14,433 nt of DNA from Draconibacterium orientale (GTDB taxonomy: Bacteria; Bacteroidota; Bacteroidia; Bacteroidales; UBA1556): the NCBI GenBank assembly GCA_022736595.1, contig DZDC01000021.1:11167-25599 (forward strand), in the 5' to 3' direction. Positions 1 to 8,670 of this stretch are shown here, piece by piece. Each line of letters begins with the position of its first letter. Positions within the stretch are counted from its first letter, which is position 1. A program made the position numbers and the translations under genes. The notes under the pieces are model-generated. The model saw only the letters and a list, made by a program, of their open reading frames with translations, ran no database searches and had not been told where the DNA came from.

Positions 1-48
1 TTTTCACTTTTCGTTTTTAATTTATCACTTTCTGGAGCGAAGTGGAAG

Positions 49-72
49 TCCCAAACACGAAGTGCTTCGGGA
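49..72. repeat. Bulged hairpin downstream of ccmF
   Basis: Read on the minus strand, TCCCGAAGCAC and GTGTTTGGGA form a stem of about ten pairs with one bulged G, one G-T wobble and a TTC loop. It starts 33 bases past the ccmF stop codon. No T-run follows directly, so intrinsic termination is uncertain. It may instead be a small palindromic repeat or an RNA-stabilising hairpin. Confidence 0.4.
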
Positions 73-104
73 TCGTTTTCAGCTCTTCCCCCTCAAATCC
101 TCCT

Positions 105-2486
105 CTATGGCTTCCTTATATTTCTCACTAAGGAAATTCCGAGGCCAATAAATAAAATGGTTGCCCCCAATAATAATAGGCTAATGTACGGAAATTCAGT
201 GGCTTTAATAACAATAAAATCCATTTCGCGCTTATCCAGACCCAATTGGATTCCTCCTTTTTGTGTGCTTATTCCTTGAAATCGAATGCGGTATGCTCCT
301 CCATTAATTAGTTTTTCTTCCTTTTTCAATGCCCCATTTTCAATAGCAAAAGTAAGGGAGAATTTTTCAGTTTGTTGAGGACTAATCATTTGTAAATCAG
401 CTATAATAGCCACATTATTTACATCAGGAACGGTACCATGATAATCAATTCTTAAGGTATCCAGCACCAGAAAATCGTTGAGCAGCCGTACGCTATCACC
501 CGTGCTAATATTTACCATTTCCATTTCTTTGAAGCGGGCCTCTTCTCCTTGCATATCAGCCATAATATCGGCATAAGCCAAGTAGGTAAATACATCCTTA
601 GTCAGATGGTGATAAGTGTCAGGATCGTAAACATTCCCCATACGATTGTTGACGTTGATGGATGGGGTCAAGGTAAATTGCTTTTTAAGATTGCCCGCGG
701 CATTTTTCTGATAGAAATCTAGCGTATAGTAAAGGTGGTTTTTATCCTTCTTTAAATCTGTATATTGTACCCAATAGTCGTTCAATTCAGTCATTTTACC
801 TTTAACCAAAATCTGATTTTCTCGATTGGAATTGGGGTCCCCCAAATCGAATTTACTGGTATTGGAACTGATAATTTTGCTGTTGCTAAAAGCCACCAAA
901 ACGCCCAACATAAATATTCCCAAGCCCAAGTGCGACAATGTGTTGCTGAGATTGTAGCTGCCTGTTCTGTTCTTTAAATAAAACTGAATACTCCCCACAA
1001 TGGCCAAATTGATGCTGTAAAGAAGCAGGAGGTAAGTGGGTTTTGAGATACCAAAAAACCACATCTGCACCAAAAAGAGCAAGGCTGATATACCCAAAGT
1101 AAGGCCATAATTTTTGAGAAAGAAAGTTTTTTCGTTGTTTCCGTACCTCAAAACCAAAGAAATGGAAGTGAGCGTTAAAATGAGCACTGCAAACGGTAAT
1201 TGCCATTGGTTGTAAAAGGCTTCGCGTTCCAAGGGTGGCGCAATGGCCGTACCAAAAACTTTATTGATAACTGGAATGGAGGTGGAAACACCTATTTGTA
1301 CGGCGCTTAAAACCAAGATGATGGCTCCCAAGTACATCCAAAATTCACGACTTAAAAAGTGTTCTTGTTGCTGCGCTGGAAAAGTTTTGTAATTGCGAAC
1401 ATAGAGAAAACCACTCACCAGCACAATCACCGACATAATAATGATCATTTGGGTGCTAAGGCCATTATTGCCAAAAGCATGGGCAGAGGTTTCGCCCAAA
1501 ACTCCAGATCGGGTGAGGTAACTGGCATAAATAACCAAGAAGAAACTCAGAATCACCAAAACAAAACTCAGCGCATAGCTGTGGTTGCGCCGCTTGTTGA
1601 GAATCATCATGTGCATGGCGGCAACCAAGAAAAGCCAAGGAATTAGCGAAGCATTTTCAACGGGATCCCAAGCCCAAAATCCTCCGAAAGTTAAAGATTC
1701 ATAAGCCCAAGCTCCTCCCAATAAAATGCCACCTCCCAAGCTAATGATGGCAAAGATCATCCATGGAAAAGCAGGCTTAAGCCACGATTGATAATCGCGT
1801 TTCCATAGGGCAGCCATGGCATAAGCAAAAGGAATGAGGGCGGCAGAATAGCCTAAAAAGAGCAAAGGAGGATGGGTTACCATCCATACGTTTTCGAGAA
1901 GTGGATTGATGCCATTGCCATCGGAGATCATACTGAGGTAATTGGCGTTGCTAAAAAACTCAACTTCGTTGGACCCCATATTATCGCGAAGCAAAGCGAA
2001 TGGATTTTGGCCAAGAATAATCCCAAAAGGCTTAATGCCAGTTACCAAAGTGGTAAGAAAAGCTTGTGCTCCACTGATGACCGCCATTACCCTATTTTCA
2101 AAAACCCCCGCTTTAAAAAAGACGATCATTCCTAAAATAGCTTCGATGAGAATCCAAAGCAGGAAACTTCCCTCTTGACCAGCCCAAAAGGCCGAAACAA
2201 TGAACTTAAAGGGCAAATAAGAAGCAGTGTGTTTCCAAACGTAATCGTATTCGTAATATTGATTGAAAAGGATATAAAATAAAGTAATGGAAGCGGTTAA
2301 TAATGCTACAAAATGAACCAAATAGGCCGATTTAGCCCAAAGCTTTAGGGAAGCCTTGTTTTTAATCTCCGCTAATAGGTAAAGGATCATGGCGGCTAAC
2401 GCTGATGCTAATGCTAAAAGTATGTTGACGTGACCGAGGATGCCTGGGAGCAAATGCTCACCGATATAGGTGATGTTAAGTAACAT
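105..2486 (-). CDS. ccmF: Cytochrome c-type biogenesis heme lyase CcmF
   Basis: This is the heme-ligation membrane protein of system I cytochrome c maturation, which joins heme to CXXCH apocytochromes on the outer face of the inner membrane. The 793-residue product is a multispanning membrane protein. It has the family block WAGQEGSFLLW (about 101-111), a conserved THPPLLFLGY segment with His205, and the tryptophan-rich heme-handling motif GGFWAWDPVENAS (268-280). Further helices follow, then a large soluble stretch (about 560-760) and a last helix at about 765-787. It is longer than E. coli CcmF (about 650 residues), mainly because of that extracytoplasmic stretch, as I recall for other Bacteroidota homologues. 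The start is supported by the family-like N-terminus YIGEHLLPG. A TAnnTTTG element lies 36-43 bp upstream, so it may be transcribed apart from the permease gene before it. No other ccm gene is visible; partners may lie past the left edge. Confidence 0.95.
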   Translation of the reverse strand: MLLNITYIGEHLLPGILGHVNILLALASALAAMILYLLAEIKNKASLKLWAKSAYLVHFVALLTASITLFYILFNQYYEYDYVWKHTASYLPFKFIVSAFWAGQEGSFLLWILIEAILGMIVFFKAGVFENRVMAVISGAQAFLTTLVTGIKPFGIILGQNPFALLRDNMGSNEVEFFSNANYLSMISDGNGINPLLENVWMVTHPPLLFLGYSAALIPFAYAMAALWKRDYQSWLKPAFPWMIFAIISLGGGILLGGAWAYESLTFGGFWAWDPVENASLIPWLFLVAAMHMMILNKRRNHSYALSFVLVILSFFLVIYASYLTRSGVLGETSAHAFGNNGLSTQMIIIMSVIVLVSGFLYVRNYKTFPAQQQEHFLSREFWMYLGAIILVLSAVQIGVSTSIPVINKVFGTAIAPPLEREAFYNQWQLPFAVLILTLTSISLVLRYGNNEKTFFLKNYGLTLGISALLFLVQMWFFGISKPTYLLLLYSINLAIVGSIQFYLKNRTGSYNLSNTLSHLGLGIFMLGVLVAFSNSKIISSNTSKFDLGDPNSNRENQILVKGKMTELNDYWVQYTDLKKDKNHLYYTLDFYQKNAAGNLKKQFTLTPSINVNNRMGNVYDPDTYHHLTKDVFTYLAYADIMADMQGEEARFKEMEMVNISTGDSVRLLNDFLVLDTLRIDYHGTVPDVNNVAIIADLQMISPQQTEKFSLTFAIENGALKKEEKLINGGAYRIRFQGISTQKGGIQLGLDKREMDFIVIKATEFPYISLLLLGATILFIGLGISLVRNIRKP

Positions 2487-2521
2487 AAATTGTATGTTTA
2501 TGGGTATAGGAAAACAAGGAG

Positions 2522-2529
2522 CAAAGGTA
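2522..2529 (-). promoter_or_regulatory. Possible -7 element for ccmF
   Basis: Minus-strand TACCTTTG matches the Bacteroidota sigma-A -7 consensus TAnnTTTG and sits 36 bp upstream of the ccmF start, in the 106-bp gap after the permease gene. No good TTTG -33 element is found at 17-21 bp upstream, so this is only a candidate. Confidence 0.35.
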
Positions 2530-2592
2530 ATGGTTAAACTGATTTTATATTTTGTAAAATGTTAATATAGGTCATTGAAATTGGGGTAAGGC

Positions 2593-3819
2593 TTATTTCA
2601 AAAGGGTACGACTCAGCCTACGAACGGGCACCCAAACTGCCAACATGGATAAAGGAACCACCACTGCCAAGATAATCAGGAGGTCGCTCACTTTTAATGC
2701 CACAGGGAAACTGTCCACCACAAAGTTGCCCTGCATGGGAATGAAGGCAAAATAGTATTGTAAACTCACCAAAAGCGCACCTAAAGTAAGACCAATCAAT
2801 GTGCCGCCCAGGCTTACCATCAAGCCTTCGATCATAAAAATGCGAAGTATAAGGCTTCTGCCTGCACCCAAGGTTTGGAGGGTGTGGAGGTCTTTTTGTT
2901 TATCAATAATTAAGACGCTCAACGCTCCCACAAGATTAAAGGTGGCAATAAAGAGGATAAAGCTGAGAATCAGAAAGCTACTCCATTTTTCGCTCTTCAT
3001 TATTTTGTAAAGCATATCGTTTTGTTGGTACCTATTTTTAATAACAAAACTGGTTCCCAACTGTTTTTGAAGGGCACTTTGAACCTCATCGGTATATTTT
3101 TCATCCTTTAAATGAAGGAGTACGGCTGATATTTTCCCTGTTCTACCGGTCAGTTTTTGCACAAAATCCAGAGAGCTAATCACCCACTGATCGTCCACTT
3201 CCTGCTGCACACTAAAAACCCCCGTGGCAGCAATGCTTTGTTTGCGAATGGCCTCCAAGGGATTGATCAATGGATCCACTTCGTCGTTGGGGTAATAGGC
3301 TTGGATGCGATTGTCGGGAGGAAAGAGGTTGATTTGCAATCGGGCAGCCACTCCGTTTCCCAACACCATAAAATCAGAGGTATTGGAGGGGCTTTCACCA
3401 TCGATAATCACTTGGGCAAGTCGGGTCACCTGCAAGTATTTTTGGTCGATACCTCGTATGCTTACCACCATTTCGCGCTGACCCTCTTCCAACAATGGTG
3501 GGCTGTAGCGCAAGAGGCAATGGTCTTCAAGTACTTGACTGTAATAAAGTACCTGTTCTTGAGCCTGAAGGGTTTTGAAAGGAAATTGCTTCTGATCGAA
3601 ATAGGCTCCCCGGTCTGGAGTAATAAGGAGGTCGCTGCTGAGGCTTTGATTGAGGTCTCCCACCAAGTTTTCTAGCCCATTAAATACCGACATTATGGCC
3701 ACCAAAGCCGTAGTGCCAATGGCCACCAATACCACGGATAGAGCACTGATAATGTTGATGGCATTGTGCGATTTTTTGGCAATAAGGTACCGCTTTGCTA
3801 TAAAAAAGGCCGTCTTCAT
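2593..3819 (-). CDS. FtsX-like ABC transporter permease (LolC/LolE type)
   Basis: This is an inner-membrane permease of the MacB/FtsX/LolCE superfamily, which normally works with a separate LolD-like ATPase to move lipoproteins or other envelope substrates. The 408-residue protein has the classic plan: one N-terminal helix (about 21-45) after a basic stretch, a large periplasmic domain (about 46-275), then three C-terminal helices (about 281-304, 327-350 and 376-397). The N-terminal block IAKRYLIAKKSHNAINIIS and the following SVFNGLE are typical of a Bacteroidota subfamily that I recall often lying next to rbfA. Here a methyltransferase gene separates the two. It starts 15 bp after the methyltransferase stop, so it is probably co-transcribed. 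No ATPase gene is present, so the substrate cannot be named from this window. Confidence 0.88.
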   Translation of the reverse strand: MKTAFFIAKRYLIAKKSHNAINIISALSVVLVAIGTTALVAIMSVFNGLENLVGDLNQSLSSDLLITPDRGAYFDQKQFPFKTLQAQEQVLYYSQVLEDHCLLRYSPPLLEEGQREMVVSIRGIDQKYLQVTRLAQVIIDGESPSNTSDFMVLGNGVAARLQINLFPPDNRIQAYYPNDEVDPLINPLEAIRKQSIAATGVFSVQQEVDDQWVISSLDFVQKLTGRTGKISAVLLHLKDEKYTDEVQSALQKQLGTSFVIKNRYQQNDMLYKIMKSEKWSSFLILSFILFIATFNLVGALSVLIIDKQKDLHTLQTLGAGRSLILRIFMIEGLMVSLGGTLIGLTLGALLVSLQYYFAFIPMQGNFVVDSFPVALKVSDLLIILAVVVPLSMLAVWVPVRRLSRTLLK

Positions 3820-3834
3820 TGGTGGAGAATGGGT

Positions 3835-4656
3835 TTACTTGCGGGCTATCACGTTCAGTCCCGTTCCGCTTTCGTGCTTTAGGCGAACGTCAAGGTAATT
3901 GAGCAGCAGGGCAAAGGGGAAGGTAATGAGGTAGTAGAAGGGTAAAATGATGAAAAGAATTTTGCTAAAATTGAGCATCAAAATAGGGTATTTCATGCTA
4001 ATTTTCCAGCTCAAGCTTCCCGGCCAGCCGTAGGTATAGCGGGCTTGGGTAAAGCTAAAACCTGCATTGCTGAGTTTTTGTTGTATTTCGTTGATGTTGT
4101 AGCCATCTCTTACATGCTCATCGATGAAACCATCTGCGCCGTGGTCATGGTCGTGGTGATCGGCATCGCTACCGCCTTGGTCTGAAGGGGTTGAAATAAG
4201 TAAGGTGCCGCCTTTGCGGAGGCTTTGGTAGAAATTGGCAAATACTTGCTCGTCTTCAACAATGTGTTCCATCACATCCACCGAAAGGATAAAATCGTAA
4301 GTATCGCTATCGCAAAATTTAACCAAATCGTCCACTTCAAAATGACCGTTAGTACGACCTATTTGAGCAAAAAAGCGGTTACAATCTGCCACTTGTTCGT
4401 CCTTTACATCCACTCCTTTTACTGTCCATTGGGCATCCATTCCGGACATAAAATAGGAATATTGACCAAAGCCAGAACCAGCATCAAGAATTTGTGCAGG
4501 CTTATTTTTATGGTGTTTTGCCCAGCGATTAAATTCTTTTTTCACATGCCAAGTGCGAAGCAAAAGTAGGTCGAGAAGCGAATAAAAAAGCTGGCGTAGA
4601 AAGGGGCTTTTGTTAAAGACATTGCCCAAGCTGCGTTTAATGGGATCGTATTGCAT
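3835..4656 (-). CDS. Class I SAM-dependent methyltransferase with hydrophobic C-terminus
   Basis: The 273-residue protein has a Rossmann-type SAM-binding fold: motif I ILDAGSGFGQY (56-66), an acidic GVDV strand end (81-84), VDVMEH (126-131) and the post-motif stretch LRKGGTLLIST. An Asp/His-rich loop (HHDHDHGAD, 167-175) precedes a DEHVRDGY segment that probably lines the active site. A strongly hydrophobic stretch at about 226-256 could anchor it to the membrane, which suggests a lipid, quinone or surface-glycan substrate; that is inference. The resemblance is to UbiE/UbiG-like methyltransferases (Methyltransf_11 and 25 families), but no substrate can be assigned. It lies 69 bp after rbfA, with a possible promoter in the gap, and 15 bp before the permease gene, so the last two are likely translated from one transcript. 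Confidence 0.85.
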   Translation of the reverse strand: MQYDPIKRSLGNVFNKSPFLRQLFYSLLDLLLLRTWHVKKEFNRWAKHHKNKPAQILDAGSGFGQYSYFMSGMDAQWTVKGVDVKDEQVADCNRFFAQIGRTNGHFEVDDLVKFCDSDTYDFILSVDVMEHIVEDEQVFANFYQSLRKGGTLLISTPSDQGGSDADHHDHDHGADGFIDEHVRDGYNINEIQQKLSNAGFSFTQARYTYGWPGSLSWKISMKYPILMLNFSKILFIILPFYYLITFPFALLLNYLDVRLKHESGTGLNVIARK

Positions 4657-4692
4657 AAAAAGGTTTGTTTACGTATTAAAAATTATTGGCTG

Positions 4693-4700
4693 CAAAAGTA
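4693..4700 (-). promoter_or_regulatory. Possible -7 element for the methyltransferase-permease pair
   Basis: Minus-strand TACTTTTG fits TAnnTTTG and lies 37 bp upstream of the methyltransferase start, in the 69-bp gap after rbfA, the widest gap in the cluster. No -33 TTTG is seen at the expected distance, so the call is tentative. Confidence 0.35.
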
Positions 4701-4725
4701 GGCAAACCGATGTTTTAATAAATCA

Positions 4726-5070
4726 CTACTTGTTGTGAAGAAGTCGGTCGATGTTTTCGGCATAATCCAAAGAGTCGTCGAGCTCGAAGATTAATTCTGG
4801 CACTACCCGCATCTGGTGACGAATTTTTGGAGCCAGCAAGCTACGGAAAGTGGCTGCACTCTTCTTTATTTGTTTTAAAAGTTCCTGTTTATCTGGTGTA
4901 GCAAAAAGGCTTACAAACACATGGGCTACACTGAGGTCGGGACTGGTGTTCACTTTGGTTACGGTTATCATGGCACCGCTGCGCAAAATATTTCTGCTTT
5001 CGGTTTGCATGATGCTTCCCAAATCGCGTTGCAGAAGTTTATTTACTTTTTGTAATCGAGTCGATTCCAT
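4726..5070 (-). CDS. rbfA: 30S ribosome-binding factor RbfA
   Basis: RbfA binds the free 30S subunit and helps mature the 5' end of 16S rRNA, notably in the cold. The 114-residue protein has the single KH-like domain: an N-terminal MESTRLQKVNKLLQRDLG helix, the hallmark TPDLSVAHVFVSLF-like strand (here SPDLSVAHVFVSLF, 43-56), a middle helix, and the closing RVVPELIFELDDS segment (88-100). The reading frame is open upstream to an ATG at 5118, but that would overlap the end of the peptidase gene and add 16 residues that do not look like RbfA. The family N-terminus starts at the ATG at 5070, 19 bp past the peptidase stop. It is probably part of the operon running from the phosphopantetheinyl transferase gene. 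Confidence 0.95.
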   Translation of the reverse strand: MESTRLQKVNKLLQRDLGSIMQTESRNILRSGAMITVTKVNTSPDLSVAHVFVSLFATPDKQELLKQIKKSAATFRSLLAPKIRHQMRVVPELIFELDDSLDYAENIDRLLHNK

Positions 5071-5089
5071 AGTTTTACGGTAAAAATGT

Positions 5090-7228
5090 TTATAAATAGT
5101 CGTCGAAATAGCGGGCAATTTTCAATTCCAAATGCAATCGATCTTTGCCTCTCACATTGTGCTCATGACCTGGGTAAACGAAGTAGTCGATGTTTTTTTG
5201 CTGGTTTACACATTCTTTCAAAAAGAGTTGGCTGTGTTGCCATACCACCGTGGCGTCCATGGTGCCATGGATTAGCATCAATTGGCCTTTAAGATTTTTC
5301 ACTTTGGCAAGGGTGGAATTGGCCGCATAACCTTCAGGGTTTTCTTCGGGAGTATCCATATAGCGTTCGCCATACATCACTTCGTAATACTTCCAGTCGA
5401 TCACAGGTCCGCCAGCCACGCCCACTTTAAAGGTTTCGGGATGATTGAGCATCAAAGAAGTGGTCATGAAACCACCATAACTCCAGCCATTGACTCCAAT
5501 GCGGTTGGTATCAACAAAATCCAAGGTTTTCAGAAAGTTGATGCCTGTCATTTGGTCTTGCATTTCGAGCACACCCAACTGGCGGTGGATACCACTTTCA
5601 AAAGCATTGCCTCTGTTGGCTGAACCCCTGTTGTCGAGGGTAAACACCACATAACCTTTAGCAGCAAGATACTGAAGAAAATAACCGCTTCCGGCCATCC
5701 AACTGTTGGTAATCAATTGCGCATGGGGGCCGCCATAAACATACACCACCACTGGATATTTTTTGCCTGCTTCGAAGTTGGCGGGTTTTATCATTCGGTA
5801 ATAAAGATCGGTTCCGTCGGCAGCTTTAAGCTTGTCGATGGTCATTTCCCCCAAGTCGTAATCTTTCAAGGGATCCACGTTGGCTTTGATGGTTTTCAGC
5901 ACCTTTGCTTGGTCCACCGACCAAATAACATATTCTGCGGCAATGCCTTTCATGTTTGAATAGCGGTCGATGGCGTATTTTTTATCGCTGCTCAATTGTA
6001 CGGCATGGGTTCCTTCGATGGTGGTAACTCGCTTTATTTTAAGCGATTTCATATCGAGAACGTAAAAATTCTTTTCCAAGGGACTTTCTTGGGTTGAGGT
6101 AAAAAACATTTGTTTATTATCGTCGCTGAATCCCAAAAATTCATTGATCATCCATGGGCCTTTGGTAAGTTGTTGGATGAGTTTGCCGTCGGTGTTGTAA
6201 AGGTAGGCGTGCATAAAACCATCGGCTTCGCTCAAATATACAAATTGATTGCTTTGGTTGTTAAGGAAATAAATGGGGTTTTCAGGTTCCACATAGCGTT
6301 GGTTTTTCTCTTCAAAAAGGGTTTTGATGAAAGCTCCCGTTTCAGCGTCAAACTGATTGAGTTTCAAATGGTTTTGTTGACGATTAAGTACTTGAATATA
6401 AAGGTATTTTTCGTCGGGCGACCAGCTCAAGTTGGTGAGGTAGCCTTCCTTTTCAACCTTACTGTCGATGAGGGTATTTTTTTCGGTTTCGGGATTATAA
6501 ACCCAAACCATCACACTTTCCGAAGGCATACCCGCCATAGGATAGCGCACCATTTCGGCGGTGGCAACTCGGGCATCGATATTCACCAAGGGATATTCGG
6601 AGACTACGGTTTCGTCTTTTTGATAGAAAGCCAAAAGATTGCCTTTGGGCGACCAGAAAATCCCACCTTCGATGCCAAATTCATTTCGCGAAATGGATTG
6701 TCCGCTTACAATGCCAGTATTGGATTCTTTGGTAACGGCCACTTCTTTGTTGTTACGAAGGATGTAGAGGTTATTGTCGCGGGTAAAAGCTTGATAGTCG
6801 GTATAAGCAGGGTTGGGGGTGATGTTGTCTGCATTTTCGGGGAAATAGCAAACCGTTGAAAGGGTTTTGGCCTTTAGGTCAATGGAATAGAGGCTGTCGT
6901 TGAGAAAAAACTCCATACGATCTGCCGATTTCCAAGTCATCATCAGGAAGCGTTTTGAAGCTTCAAGGTTTTTAGTTTTAAGATATTCGTTCAGTTGATC
7001 GAGGGTCATCACCACTTCGTCTGTGCCTTTGAGGTTGGATCGAAGGAGTTGATTGTTGTCGATAAAGGAGTATTGTTGGGTACCGGGAATCCACTGCAAA
7101 GCCGCAACGCGTTGAGGGTAGAGTGCAGGGGAGGCATAAACCTCTTTGAGGTCGAAGGTTTTCTTTTGAGCGGCAATGGATGTGGGCAAAAGCAAAAGAA
7201 CAAGGCTAAAAGCGATTAGATATTTCAT
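5090..7228 (-). CDS. ptpA: Prolyl tripeptidyl peptidase (S9B, DPP IV family)
   Basis: This serine exopeptidase should release tripeptides from the free N-terminus of peptides with proline in the third position, probably in the periplasm. A Sec signal peptide (1-20, ending SIAA) precedes an N-terminal beta-propeller (about 30-450) and a C-terminal alpha/beta-hydrolase domain. The nucleophile is Ser583 in GWSYGGFM, with Asp658 (GTMDATV) and His690 (the second His of GHEHNV) completing the triad. By recalled comparison with Porphyromonas gingivalis PtpA (732 residues; Ser603, Asp678, His710), each triad residue and the end of the protein are shifted by exactly 20. The Glu of the YEVMYGER block (616), linked in PtpA to N-terminus recognition, is kept, as is the NEFGIE segment in the propeller. 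General dipeptidyl peptidase IV activity is the alternative. The gene lies 18 bp after the GGGP synthase gene and 19 bp before rbfA. Confidence 0.9.
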   Translation of the reverse strand: MKYLIAFSLVLLLLPTSIAAQKKTFDLKEVYASPALYPQRVAALQWIPGTQQYSFIDNNQLLRSNLKGTDEVVMTLDQLNEYLKTKNLEASKRFLMMTWKSADRMEFFLNDSLYSIDLKAKTLSTVCYFPENADNITPNPAYTDYQAFTRDNNLYILRNNKEVAVTKESNTGIVSGQSISRNEFGIEGGIFWSPKGNLLAFYQKDETVVSEYPLVNIDARVATAEMVRYPMAGMPSESVMVWVYNPETEKNTLIDSKVEKEGYLTNLSWSPDEKYLYIQVLNRQQNHLKLNQFDAETGAFIKTLFEEKNQRYVEPENPIYFLNNQSNQFVYLSEADGFMHAYLYNTDGKLIQQLTKGPWMINEFLGFSDDNKQMFFTSTQESPLEKNFYVLDMKSLKIKRVTTIEGTHAVQLSSDKKYAIDRYSNMKGIAAEYVIWSVDQAKVLKTIKANVDPLKDYDLGEMTIDKLKAADGTDLYYRMIKPANFEAGKKYPVVVYVYGGPHAQLITNSWMAGSGYFLQYLAAKGYVVFTLDNRGSANRGNAFESGIHRQLGVLEMQDQMTGINFLKTLDFVDTNRIGVNGWSYGGFMTTSLMLNHPETFKVGVAGGPVIDWKYYEVMYGERYMDTPEENPEGYAANSTLAKVKNLKGQLMLIHGTMDATVVWQHSQLFLKECVNQQKNIDYFVYPGHEHNVRGKDRLHLELKIARYFDDYL

Positions 7229-7246
7229 AGAAGATAAGGGTAAAAT

Positions 7247-7981
7247 TTAACGTTTTATTTGGTGTAAGAGACTTGCCATTTGGTTTACGATTTCAGGATT
7301 TTCTTCGGCAGCATTTCCAATGACAATAAGGTCAGCGCCAGCCAGTGCCAGCTCTTGAGCCTGTTGCATGGAGCGAATACCGCCGCCTACTATCAAAGGT
7401 AGGTCGATTTGCGATTTCACCGCTGCAACCATTGAGGTTGGAACGGTATTTTGAGCTCCGCTTCCAGCATCGAGGTAGATGCATTTCAATCCCAGCAGTT
7501 CGCCGGCTATGGCGGTGGCTACGGCCACATCAGGTTTATCAGATGGGATGGGAAGGGTTCCGCTCATGTATTGGGCGGTGGTAAGTTTGCCGCTTTCGAC
7601 AAGCATATATCCTGTGGGAATTACTTCCATGCCTGAGTTTTTGATTTTGGCAGCAATATGCACATGGTTTCCAATGAGCAAATCGGCATTGCGACCGCTG
7701 ATGAGACTAAGGAAAAGAATGGCATCGGCACTTTCGTGAAAATGGGTGCTGTTGCCAGGAAAGAGGGCAATGGGAATGTGGGTATTTTGACGAATGAGGC
7801 TCAGTTTATCGGCCATATTTCCACTGGTAATGAGGCTTCCTCCCACCAATAGTAAATCGACATGAGCCTTTTCTGCGGCGGCAATGCGTTGCAACAGCAG
7901 CTCAGTATCAGCCTTATCGGGATCGATGAGGAGGGATAGAAGTTTGTGTTTCGATTGCTGCAATAGGTCAAGAATGCGCAT
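7247..7981 (-). CDS. Geranylgeranylglyceryl phosphate synthase family protein (PcrB/GGGPS)
   Basis: This TIM-barrel prenyltransferase family joins a polyprenyl diphosphate to sn-glycerol-1-phosphate, the first ether-bond step of archaeal-type lipids. The 244-residue sequence shows LLIDPDKAD (18-25) with the Mg-binding Asp20, GGSLITSG (47-54), ALFPGNSTHF (72-81), a substrate-contact loop IPTGYMLVESG (121-131), YLDAGSGA (169-176) and the phosphate-binding VGGGIRS (198-204) and IGNA (221-224). Its length is close to the archaeal and Bacteroidota group and slightly above Bacillus PcrB (about 230). From general knowledge, Bacteroidota homologues have been assayed as geranylgeranyl-using enzymes, but their role in the cell is unsettled. 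The start lies 3 bp after the phosphopantetheinyl transferase stop, so the two genes are almost certainly co-transcribed. Confidence 0.92.
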   Translation of the reverse strand: MRILDLLQQSKHKLLSLLIDPDKADTELLLQRIAAAEKAHVDLLLVGGSLITSGNMADKLSLIRQNTHIPIALFPGNSTHFHESADAILFLSLISGRNADLLIGNHVHIAAKIKNSGMEVIPTGYMLVESGKLTTAQYMSGTLPIPSDKPDVAVATAIAGELLGLKCIYLDAGSGAQNTVPTSMVAAVKSQIDLPLIVGGGIRSMQQAQELALAGADLIVIGNAAEENPEIVNQMASLLHQIKR

Positions 7982-7984
7982 GAG

Positions 7985-8662
7985 TTATGATTTGCTATTA
8001 TTAGAAATAAGGATGGCCTCGTCCACGGAGTACACCAAAATATACTCCATATCGTCTGAAAATTCGTAGTTCATTTGGTAATCGCGTCGGAGGTCTTCCA
8101 GTTCGATGCGAGCATGGAAACTGCCTTGATGGGCCAGCTCAAAGGGCGAAATAATGATGTGCCTGTCAAAGTCAACCATGGATTTACCGAAGAGTTTATA
8201 AAGAGCTTCCTTGGCACTCCACATCACGGTGAGGTATTGATGTTGGTTTTCGGCGGGTAAAAAAGTTAATTCCTCGGAGTGTAAAAATTTATCGACCAAA
8301 AGGTTGATTCGATCGCCCAATTTTTCGATATCGATGCCAACATGATGATTTTTGCTGATAATGGCCCCTGAAAACAATCCGGAATGGGTAACGCTGATGC
8401 TGTAATTCTTATCTTTGAATTGGAGTTTTCCATTGTCGTCGTACACCAGATTGCATTCAAAATCGTCGCCCATCAATCGTCGCACCATCACCCGATAGCT
8501 GAGCCAGTGGGCTTGGCGTGATTTCACCTTAAACTTATCGAAGATGGCCTGCTCCTCTTCCGTGAACTTAATCATGGAGATAAGCTCGTCCACGCTCTCA
8601 GTGATTCTCCAAATCCCGAGAATTCCGTGGCTTCCAATATGTTTTTGATAGATAATAGGCAT
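7985..8662 (-). CDS. 4'-phosphopantetheinyl transferase superfamily protein (Sfp-like)
   Basis: This enzyme transfers the phosphopantetheine arm of coenzyme A to a serine of acyl or peptidyl carrier proteins. The 225-residue protein has two pseudo-repeats as in the Sfp/AcpT type. The second carries the metal-binding GIDIEK (109-114, with Asp111 and Glu113) and WSAKEALYKLFGK (148-160, with Glu152 and Lys156). The preceding ISVTHSG (89-95) is the usual CoA-contact block. No carrier protein, fatty-acid or NRPS/PKS gene is nearby, so the target is probably the housekeeping acyl carrier protein. It is the first gene of a minus-strand cluster with the GGGP synthase and peptidase genes. The start fits the family N-terminus (MPIIYQKHIG...LGIWRI). 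A TACTTTTG element ends only 8 bp before the ATG, implying a very short leader. Confidence 0.92.
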   Translation of the reverse strand: MPIIYQKHIGSHGILGIWRITESVDELISMIKFTEEEQAIFDKFKVKSRQAHWLSYRVMVRRLMGDDFECNLVYDDNGKLQFKDKNYSISVTHSGLFSGAIISKNHHVGIDIEKLGDRINLLVDKFLHSEELTFLPAENQHQYLTVMWSAKEALYKLFGKSMVDFDRHIIISPFELAHQGSFHARIELEDLRRDYQMNYEFSDDMEYILVYSVDEAILISNNSKS

Positions 8663-8670
8663 AAGGGAAG

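Noticed and set aside
3157..3675. 172-codon plus-strand ORF opposite the permease gene
   Set aside because: It is an antisense shadow of the permease periplasmic domain, with no recognisable domain or promoter.
5071..5118. Upstream ATG extending RbfA by 16 residues
   Set aside because: It would overlap the peptidase gene, and the added residues do not match the RbfA N-terminus, which begins at the ATG at 5070.
6110..6859. 249-codon plus-strand ORF opposite the peptidase gene
   Set aside because: It is antisense to the well-supported beta-propeller coding sequence, has no family resemblance and is rich in residues expected from reverse-complemented coding DNA.
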